From Deltaproteobacteria bacterium (GTDB taxonomy: Bacteria; Desulfobacterota; Desulfobacteria; Desulfobacterales; JAUVGT01), in the NCBI GenBank assembly GCA_030593645.1, contig JAUVGT010000198.1, forward strand, positions 1-9,038: a stretch of 9,038 bases of DNA, written 5' to 3'. Below the pieces are notes generated by a model. That model made no database searches. It worked only from the letters and a program-made list of their open reading frames with translations, and was not told where the DNA came from. How positions within the stretch are numbered: the stretch's first letter is position 1; each line of letters starts with the position of its first letter. The translations under genes were made by a program, and so were the position numbers. Of this stretch, positions 1-5,635 are shown in pieces.

Positions 1-125
1 TATAACCCGCTCGACGATTTGGTCACGGGTGTTACAGGTCCGCCAGCCGCAATCTCGCCCGGATACTGCTGCCCTGATCTGTCCGTGATTGATCGCTCCT
101 GTGGGTGCTTGTGTGACTCTGGCAT
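1..125 (-). CDS. possible N-terminus of a host protein, unidentified, cut by window edge
   Basis: A minus-strand frame starting at ATG 125 (or the adjoining GTG at 128) stays open to the window edge. It begins MPESHKHPQERSITDRSG and continues with a Gly/Pro/Thr-rich stretch. An AGGAA purine run lies about 10 bases before the GTG. The region is GC-rich and stop-poor in several frames, and another minus frame stays open from about 282 to 1 without any ATG, so openness alone is weak evidence. I prefer this frame because it has a start codon, a nearby purine run and the same direction as every other gene here. I recognise no family. It may be non-coding. Confidence 0.3.
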   Translation of the reverse strand, partial: MPESHKHPQERSITDRSGQQYPGEIAAGGPVTPVTKSSSGL

Positions 126-225
126 CACGTGGCGATTCCTGTGGGTTCGGACGTCGGCGGCGGGGGGATGGTCTATCGCTGCTGCTTGCGGGCGGGGTCT
201 GGTGATGTGCTGGTGAAGTGCGGCA

Positions 226-248
226 GGGATGGTGGGGTGGGGGGTGGG
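226..248 (+). other. putative G-quadruplex motif
   Basis: Four guanine runs of 3, 4, 6 and 3 bases are separated by loops of 5, 1 and 1 bases, which fits the canonical G3+N1-7 pattern on the plus strand. It lies about 100 bases upstream of the candidate minus-strand start at 125, so it would be in the template strand of any transcript reading leftward. The pattern is seen directly; folding and function are not shown. Confidence 0.4.
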
Positions 249-272
249 ATATGAAAGGGATGACGTCAACGA

Positions 273-293
273 CCCCGTTTTAGAAAAACGGGG
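273..293. repeat. perfect inverted repeat, 9-bp stem with 3-base loop
   Basis: CCCCGTTTT (273-281) and AAAACGGGG (285-293) are exact reverse complements around the loop AGA. The GC pairs are at the base of the stem and the AT pairs next to the loop, and no T tract follows on either strand, so it does not match a standard intrinsic terminator. It sits where the GC-rich flank gives way to AT-richer DNA, downstream of the hsd operon. It could still end operon transcripts, protect a 3' end, or be a relic of a mobile-element end. Confidence 0.55.
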
Positions 294-327
294 CATCCTG
301 GCGCGGGTGCATGAAGCCTCTAATCGT

Positions 328-465
328 TTATTGTTTTTTTGGGATCCACTTAAAATCTTTATGCTCTTTTGTATTTTTAGCCTGAGCGTTGGCTTGTGCG
401 AAACGAAGTTCGGCGGAGCCAATTGCAAATGTGCCTACAATTGGGAAAGCCTTTAAATTGCCATT
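328..465 (-). pseudogene. possible remnant of a gene 3' end, no start codon
   Basis: A minus-strand frame of 45 codons ends at TAA 328-330 and has no ATG. It begins just after a stop and overlaps the last codons of the peptidase gene in another frame. The translation includes FAIGSAELRFAQANAQAK and ends in HKDFKWIPKKQ, which has a balanced, protein-like composition with little sign of random AT-rich DNA. It could be the tail of a gene broken when the island moved, or a chance open frame over the inverted repeats here. I cannot assign a family, and confidence is low. Confidence 0.18.
389..444. repeat. two overlapping inverted repeats downstream of the operon
   Basis: TTGGCT (389-394) pairs with AGCCAA (417-422), with an inner CGAA/TTCG pair between them. 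CCAATTG (419-425) pairs with CAATTGG (438-444) across a 12-base loop. The two stems share bases 419-422, so a single strand can form only one at a time. They begin 9 bases after the peptidase stop codon and could cap the 3' end of the operon transcript. There is no T tract, so intrinsic termination is not supported. Confidence 0.35.
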
Positions 466-1136
466 TTAACGCCATTCTGTTTTAACCAATTTTCATGTTC
501 CTTGAAATTCGGCATTTTTTTGTCTAATTCATTCCAGAATTCCGGTGAATGATTTGGGTATTTTAAATGCACCATTTCATGCGTGATGATGTAGTCGATA
601 ACTGGAACTGGGGCCATTGCACATTTCCAATGAAAATTCAGGCCGTGTTTTGGTGTCCACGACGCCCACCTGTTTTGTAATTCCATTACCTTTATTGAAG
701 TGGGTTTTTCCTGAAACTTTTCTTCAATTTGTTTCAGTCGTTCTTTTATCTTCTGTTCTGCTTTCTCTTTATAAAACTGCTTAAAAACGTCTTGGGCTTT
801 AGTCAGTTTACTTTTGTCAAGTGTCAGATAGCCCTGACTTAATTTTAAAGGCACTTCCTGATTTTCAACTATTGAAAGCCGGTAATTACGTCCGAAATAT
901 AAAAATGACTGTCCGTTTACAAATTGACGGTTTACTTTGCCTTGATTGAGTTCCTTCCATTTGGCGAGTTTAGTAAATATTTGATATTGTTTTGCCCTGA
1001 CGGCGTTTTCAATTATATCATCACTTGATGAAGCAGGCGCCAAAACACGAACCGAGCCGTCTCTTTCGATGAAAATACTAATCGTCTTCCGGCGGTCGGT
1101 TTTTTCAATTTTTATCTCTATCCCTTCTAACTTCAT
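453..1136 (-). CDS. YgjP-like (DUF45 / M48-type) zinc metallopeptidase in the R-M operon
   Basis: The product is 227 residues, a normal length for DUF45/YgjP proteins. The zinc site is plain: HEMVH at residues 186-190 supplies two histidine ligands and the catalytic Glu187, and His196 in NHSPEFW is placed where the family's third histidine ligand falls. Upstream, NRWASWTPKHGLNFHW (about 155-170) matches the conserved segment before the HExxH helix, and a charged helical stretch covers about 113-142. No signal peptide or membrane segment is seen, so it should be cytoplasmic. The start ATG overlaps the hsdR stop in an ATGA (4-nt overlap), which marks it as the last gene of the hsd operon and argues for coupled translation. 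Genes of this family are known beside type I hsdR, but what they cleave is unknown. Family assignment is firm; an R-M role such as controlling HsdR levels is inference only. Confidence 0.9.
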   Translation of the reverse strand: MKLEGIEIKIEKTDRRKTISIFIERDGSVRVLAPASSSDDIIENAVRAKQYQIFTKLAKWKELNQGKVNRQFVNGQSFLYFGRNYRLSIVENQEVPLKLSQGYLTLDKSKLTKAQDVFKQFYKEKAEQKIKERLKQIEEKFQEKPTSIKVMELQNRWASWTPKHGLNFHWKCAMAPVPVIDYIITHEMVHLKYPNHSPEFWNELDKKMPNFKEHENWLKQNGVKMAI

Positions 1137-4100
1137 ATTAAATCTGCATTTTTGTTTTTGGCCAGTTTCATTAATTCGGTTGTTAATTCGGCTGCGTTTT
1201 CCAAAACACCCGAAATCCCGGAATAGTGCACTTCATCTTCAATCAGACCTTCAATTCTTTTTCTTTCAGCGGCTTTTGTCCAGAAGTTTCTGATTTCCGC
1301 TGTTTCTTGAAGATGGGGCATTAAAATATGGATAAGTTCCTTTGTTTTGTTTATTTCTGTTTCGTTTTCATCTGTTATACTATTTTTTAGCAAATCAAAA
1401 AACGGCGCTTCAACAATGGAAATCCCTTCAGTTTCTTCTTTCCTGCCTTCTGCCAATTCTTCCCGCAGTTTACTCAATTCATCGACGATGGTTTCCCAAT
1501 TTTCTTTATAAGCGCTTAAAATCGATTCTAAACGGTCTTTGAAACGGCTGTAAAGTGCCGGATCTTTTTCAAGATTTACTTTGATGTGCCAGCGAATGGC
1601 ATGTTCCATTTCCGATGCTTTTGATTTTGGCGTTTTGTTCAGGTGGTCAACCTTTTTGCCGAAGTCATCTGAAAGGATTGAAACCTGTTGCACTTTTGTG
1701 TCAATTCCAATCGACAGCAAATGTTTATCAATGAGTTTTCGGACTTTCTCCGATGCCCATTTCAAATCCATTGTTTCATCGTTATAGCGGTATTTAATGC
1801 GCCAGATGATATACCCCAAACGCTTTGCCGGTATCCGGTATTCGATTCCTGCCTGAACATTAAAAAGCAAATCCAGACTATCGAAGAAACTCTTTGAATA
1901 GGTGAGTAATTCTGCCCTGAACTTTACGTTTTTCGCGGTCTCAATGCAATCTTCAGCAAACTCAAATTCTTTTGTTTCATCGGTAAATTTCTGATTTAGA
2001 AAATCATCAATCTCTTTAAGTTTATTGTCGGTGAATAAATCTATCAGCCGTTTATATCTGGCTTCAAGTATTGGAATCTCTTTATCGATATCGCGGAAAA
2101 CCGTCTGAAAATCTTTAAGTTGTACTTTGTCTTTATCCGTATAGATATTCAGAGCATCACTCAAATGTTTTGTAACGCCGAAATAGTCCACAATCAAACC
2201 ATAGGTTTTGCCATGCTTTGTTCTGTTCACGCGGGTAATGGCCTGAAATAAATCGTGCTCCCGTAAACTTTTATCCAGATACATAACCTGCTCCACCGGG
2301 GCGTCAAAACCGGTGAGCAAGCGGTCGCACACGCATATAATGCCAATGCCGGTCTCAGGTTTTTCAGGATTAAAATCGGCTTTAAAGTTTTCAATGGCAT
2401 TCATGTCTTTGGCATTTCTGCGTGCTTTGCTGATGTATCCGGGTTCATTATTCCCAAGGCTGGATACAATGACAGCCACTTTCAGAAATTCCAGTTGCTG
2501 TAATTGTTCCGCGTCAACTTCTTCTTCCGACAATTTTTTAAATTCCGCAATTTTATTTTTAATAGCAATTTCCAATTCATATTTGTAACGCACTGCTGCC
2601 ACGATACTGGAAGCCACAACCTGTGCCTTAAACCCATTTACCAGAATATCTTTGTAATAATGGTCTAAAATGTTTTTGCTAATGGCGGTGATGCGGTCTT
2701 TCGACTCCAAATAAGCAATGAATGAACCGTATCGGCGTTGAATTTCTTCTTTCTCTGCCTGGGTGCGCTGCCCAAACATATCTTCAAATTCAGTATCAAA
2801 GGCTTCTTTGTCATCAATTTTATCTTTTGATACTTTGCCAATGTATTTTATTTCAACAACGGCTCTGTCAGCAACGGCTTTGTCATATTTGTAAAAATCA
2901 ATCCATGGTTGACCGTTCTTATCTAACCTACCTCCAAAGCGTTCATGGGTTTTTATCTCGTGCCTTTCAGTGAGCAGGGGCGTTCCGGTAAAACCAATGC
3001 GGGTGGCATTGGGGAAAGCCGAAAACAGGTTATCGCCCATGTCGCCGCCCTGTGTGCGGTGGGCTTCATCAATCAGTAATAAAATGCGGTCGCTGTTGTT
3101 TATGGTGTCAAACTTTTCAAAAGTCGGAACGATGCCCGCTTCAATTAAAGATTGGGCTGAAATATTTTTTTCAACCAGGAATTTATGAATCATCACCATG
3201 TTTACATCGCCGGTGTCATCGCTCAATTCATTGAGTTTGTTGCGCCGGTTAATGATGCGTACCGGTTCGCCGGTCATGGCAGCGGTTTCTGATAGTTGGT
3301 CTTCCAAATCTATGCGGTCAACAATAAAAATAATTTTCAAATCTTTTAAATCATCCAATGAGCGCAGTTTGCGGATAAGAAAAACCATGGTCAGGCTTTT
3401 ACCGCTACCCTGCGTATGCCAAACCACTCCGCCTTTTTCCAGCGGAGTCGTTCCTTCACGGTAATTTTTGATGATTTTGCCGACTGCCCGGTATTGATTG
3501 TAGCGGGCGACAATTTTTACTTCCACGCCTTTTTTAATTTCAATAAACAGGGTGAAGTGCTTTAGCAGGTCAATCAGAATTTCTTTGTTCAGCATGCCGT
3601 GAATCAGCACTTCCTGCCGTTCTTCGTTGGGCGGATATTCTACGGTGCGGTATTCTTCGGGGAAAATGTCCACCCAATTGTTGTAAAAATCAAATTCAGC
3701 GCTGATGGTTCCCACCCGGGCTTCGGTGCCGTGGGTGATGATGCTGAATATATTGTAGTGAAACAGCCGTTCTTCGCCTTCTTTAACACCGTAATCATCA
3801 TCGCGGGTGTTGGCGTAGCGGGTAATCTGCAAATAGGCTTCGCTTAATGGTTCGGCCACATCAAAATCTTTGGCTTCCACCACGCAAACCGGCATGCCGT
3901 TTAAAAAGAGAACAATATCGGGGATGATGCCTTCGCGGCTGGCGCCCGGGGTAATTAAACGAAACTGATTGATGGCAATAAAGGAATTGTTGTCATAGTT
4001 TTTAAAATCCACCAGACGAACCGTGGGGTCTTGCTCGCCGGTAAGTTCGTTTTTGGCAACCGATGTGCCTTTGAGCAGCAAACGGTGAATTTCCTTATTG

Positions 4101-4369
4101 GCTTCGTGCAGGCTTTTGCCGGGGAAGTTCTGTATTTCAAACAGGATTTCATCCAGTTGTTTGTCGGTCAGCCATTCCCTGCCATCATGGGTGGTGTTTA
4201 TTTTTTTGATGGAATTTTTAAATTCTTCGGGCAAAACCACCTGCTTAAAGTTTTCGCGCAGGCTTTTTTGTGGCTCCTGTGGAATGCCAATGCCATAGTC
4301 AATAACCAGCCAGCCCAGTAGGCGCAGTTTTTCCAAAAACGGTTTTTCTACGTTAATATATTCAGCCAT
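1133..4369 (-). CDS. hsdR: Type I restriction enzyme subunit R, translocase/endonuclease
   Basis: At 1078 residues this is close to known HsdR subunits. The nuclease domain is N-terminal: Asp151 in GIIPDIVLF and Glu165-Ala-Lys167 in VVEAKDFD form the PD-(D/E)xK site that cuts DNA. The SF2 motor follows: Walker A HTQGSGKS at 318-325, DEAH at 434-437, TGTP (motif III) at 461-464, DRLLTGFDAP at 682-691 and QAITRVNR (motif VI) at 709-716. The rest is the helical C-terminal region that docks on the methylase. All catalytic residues that can be checked are present, with no frameshift, so it looks functional. In the complex it hydrolyses ATP to pull DNA past the bound enzyme and cleaves away from the target when both strands are unmethylated. 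It starts 15 bases after the hsdS stop and ends inside the peptidase start. Confidence 0.97.
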   Translation of the reverse strand: MAEYINVEKPFLEKLRLLGWLVIDYGIGIPQEPQKSLRENFKQVVLPEEFKNSIKKINTTHDGREWLTDKQLDEILFEIQNFPGKSLHEANKEIHRLLLKGTSVAKNELTGEQDPTVRLVDFKNYDNNSFIAINQFRLITPGASREGIIPDIVLFLNGMPVCVVEAKDFDVAEPLSEAYLQITRYANTRDDDYGVKEGEERLFHYNIFSIITHGTEARVGTISAEFDFYNNWVDIFPEEYRTVEYPPNEERQEVLIHGMLNKEILIDLLKHFTLFIEIKKGVEVKIVARYNQYRAVGKIIKNYREGTTPLEKGGVVWHTQGSGKSLTMVFLIRKLRSLDDLKDLKIIFIVDRIDLEDQLSETAAMTGEPVRIINRRNKLNELSDDTGDVNMVMIHKFLVEKNISAQSLIEAGIVPTFEKFDTINNSDRILLLIDEAHRTQGGDMGDNLFSAFPNATRIGFTGTPLLTERHEIKTHERFGGRLDKNGQPWIDFYKYDKAVADRAVVEIKYIGKVSKDKIDDKEAFDTEFEDMFGQRTQAEKEEIQRRYGSFIAYLESKDRITAISKNILDHYYKDILVNGFKAQVVASSIVAAVRYKYELEIAIKNKIAEFKKLSEEEVDAEQLQQLEFLKVAVIVSSLGNNEPGYISKARRNAKDMNAIENFKADFNPEKPETGIGIICVCDRLLTGFDAPVEQVMYLDKSLREHDLFQAITRVNRTKHGKTYGLIVDYFGVTKHLSDALNIYTDKDKVQLKDFQTVFRDIDKEIPILEARYKRLIDLFTDNKLKEIDDFLNQKFTDETKEFEFAEDCIETAKNVKFRAELLTYSKSFFDSLDLLFNVQAGIEYRIPAKRLGYIIWRIKYRYNDETMDLKWASEKVRKLIDKHLLSIGIDTKVQQVSILSDDFGKKVDHLNKTPKSKASEMEHAIRWHIKVNLEKDPALYSRFKDRLESILSAYKENWETIVDELSKLREELAEGRKEETEGISIVEAPFFDLLKNSITDENETEINKTKELIHILMPHLQETAEIRNFWTKAAERKRIEGLIEDEVHYSGISGVLENAAELTTELMKLAKNKNADLI

Positions 4370-4377
4370 ATTATTTT

Positions 4378-4383
4378 CTCTCT
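4378..4383 (-). promoter_or_regulatory. candidate ribosome binding site for hsdR
   Basis: AGAGAG on the minus strand lies 8 bases before the hsdR ATG, in the short gap after the hsdS stop codon. It is purine-rich but a weak Shine-Dalgarno match. It supports the chosen start at 4369, and with the 15-base gap suggests that hsdR is translated from the same message as hsdS. Confidence 0.4.
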
Positions 4384-4384
4384 T

Positions 4385-5635
4385 TTAATTTACCGGTTCT
4401 TCGTCAATATTTACTTTCTTTTTACCGCTTAATAAATCCGCCATTAAACCGGCTTTTATCTGCTGTAGTTTGTACAGGTAGTTTTGTTCGATTTGTAGTT
4501 TTTGATCTATTGTCCGAATTCTATTCCCAATATGGTCTTGTTCCTTAATTTTTGGAATTCGTAAAAGGATTTTTGATAAATGCCCTTGGGTAATTTTAGG
4601 CTGTGCAGAGCCTGAAACAATAGTTGAATAATCAACGAATTCTAAGGCTTCACACAGAAAGTCAATGGTTGAGATGTTTTTAATTGGTTTTAAAACATGA
4701 GCATGGTTATTCACCCAATATTTGCCTTCAACTTTGAATGCTAATGGTAGATTTCTTGAAACAACATTCTCACCATCTTCTCCAAGAAGAATTAATGTCT
4801 CATCGAAAATGTAATCTTCAACATAATCAATAATTCCAGATGCACCATAATAGGGATAAATTTCTGCTTGTTTATCTCTATCTTCTTGCTTTACAGGAAT
4901 TCTTTTACCATCAAGATTTTCAGAAACATCAGCAACAGAAAGAACTTCCCACTCCTTCGGAATCCAGCCCAGCCTGCTTTCTTTATACAATTCCGGGGCA
5001 TCTTCGTATGTGGGGCGCAGTTTGCCGGTGGCGGGGTCAATGCCGCGGGTAAACAGGTCGTGCAGCATGCCTTGTTTAATGGCTTTGTATTTGGCAATGG
5101 CGGCTTGTGTTTTTTCTATCACTGCATCGGCGGTGGTCAGGATACGGGCGATTTTGCGTTGGATTGAGTAGTCTGGAAACTTAATCTTTATTTTTTCAAC
5201 ATCAGATAAATTCAATCCCTCCTGTGCAGAGCCTTTTGCATATTTCCTAACTTGAGTCTGCGTAAGATCAGAAATCAGGTAATAGAAAATATATTCTGAA
5301 CAATATGAATATAAATCAACAGAAATTCTTGCTGTTGTTTGTGTGATATTAGCGCCATCTAATCTTTTGGGAACAACTGCAACTTGACCAACATAACCTG
5401 CTATTGAGAATAAGATATCACCACCCGATACCTTTGACCGTTTGTAAGGAATATCAATTTCAGGTCTAACATGATATAAGTCAGAGATATCTACTTTGCC
5501 CGAACTATAGTCTTTACCACGTATCAAGGGAATTCCGTCAGGCCTAATATCCGGGCCAGGTTGAACAATACCGTAGGTGACAGGTCTATGCCCTAAAACA
5601 ATATTTTTAATTTGAACTTCCTTCCACTCACTCAT
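4385..5635 (-). CDS. hsdS: Type I restriction-modification specificity subunit S
   Basis: The 416-residue product has the classic two-half layout of HsdS. Target recognition domain 1 covers about 1-150. A central conserved helix covers about 158-200 (QRKIARILTTADAVIEKTQ then KQGMLHDLFTRGID). TRD2 starts at the typical GWIPKEWEV (223-231) and runs to about 355. A second conserved helix follows at about 363-405 and ends KAGLMADLLSGKKK. The two helices resemble each other, as expected for the spacers that set the gap between the two half-sites of a bipartite target. HsdS binds DNA and holds two HsdM and two HsdR subunits; the actual target cannot be read from sequence alone. The start ATG overlaps the end of hsdM by 8 bases. 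Hand-counted GC is about 33% in each TRD sample but 53% over the central helix, which suggests TRD exchange. Confidence 0.95.
   Translation of the reverse strand: MSEWKEVQIKNIVLGHRPVTYGIVQPGPDIRPDGIPLIRGKDYSSGKVDISDLYHVRPEIDIPYKRSKVSGGDILFSIAGYVGQVAVVPKRLDGANITQTTARISVDLYSYCSEYIFYYLISDLTQTQVRKYAKGSAQEGLNLSDVEKIKIKFPDYSIQRKIARILTTADAVIEKTQAAIAKYKAIKQGMLHDLFTRGIDPATGKLRPTYEDAPELYKESRLGWIPKEWEVLSVADVSENLDGKRIPVKQEDRDKQAEIYPYYGASGIIDYVEDYIFDETLILLGEDGENVVSRNLPLAFKVEGKYWVNNHAHVLKPIKNISTIDFLCEALEFVDYSTIVSGSAQPKITQGHLSKILLRIPKIKEQDHIGNRIRTIDQKLQIEQNYLYKLQQIKAGLMADLLSGKKKVNIDEEPVN

Larger units (their letters stand above)
126..452. other. non-coding junction region between host-like flank and the hsd island
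   Basis: This stretch of about 330 bases carries no convincing gene. A plus-strand open frame (229-456) is low complexity at the start and has no visible family character. Composition changes inside it: the part up to about 305 is GC-rich like the left flank, and from about 315 it becomes AT-richer like the hsd island. It holds a G-rich quadruplex motif, a perfect 9-bp hairpin, two overlapping inverted repeats and a short minus-strand reading-frame remnant, each listed separately. The island boundary most likely lies near 295-330. Confidence 0.5.

Noticed and set aside
97..146. TCCTGTGGGT appears twice (97-106 and 137-146), a possible short repeat array.
   Set aside because: There are only two copies, 40 bases apart in GC-rich DNA, with no third unit and no spacer pattern typical of CRISPR or iterons.
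229..456. Plus-strand open frame of 75 codons in the left junction.
   Set aside because: It spans the quadruplex motif, the hairpin and the composition boundary, has no ribosome site or family signal, and runs against all other genes.
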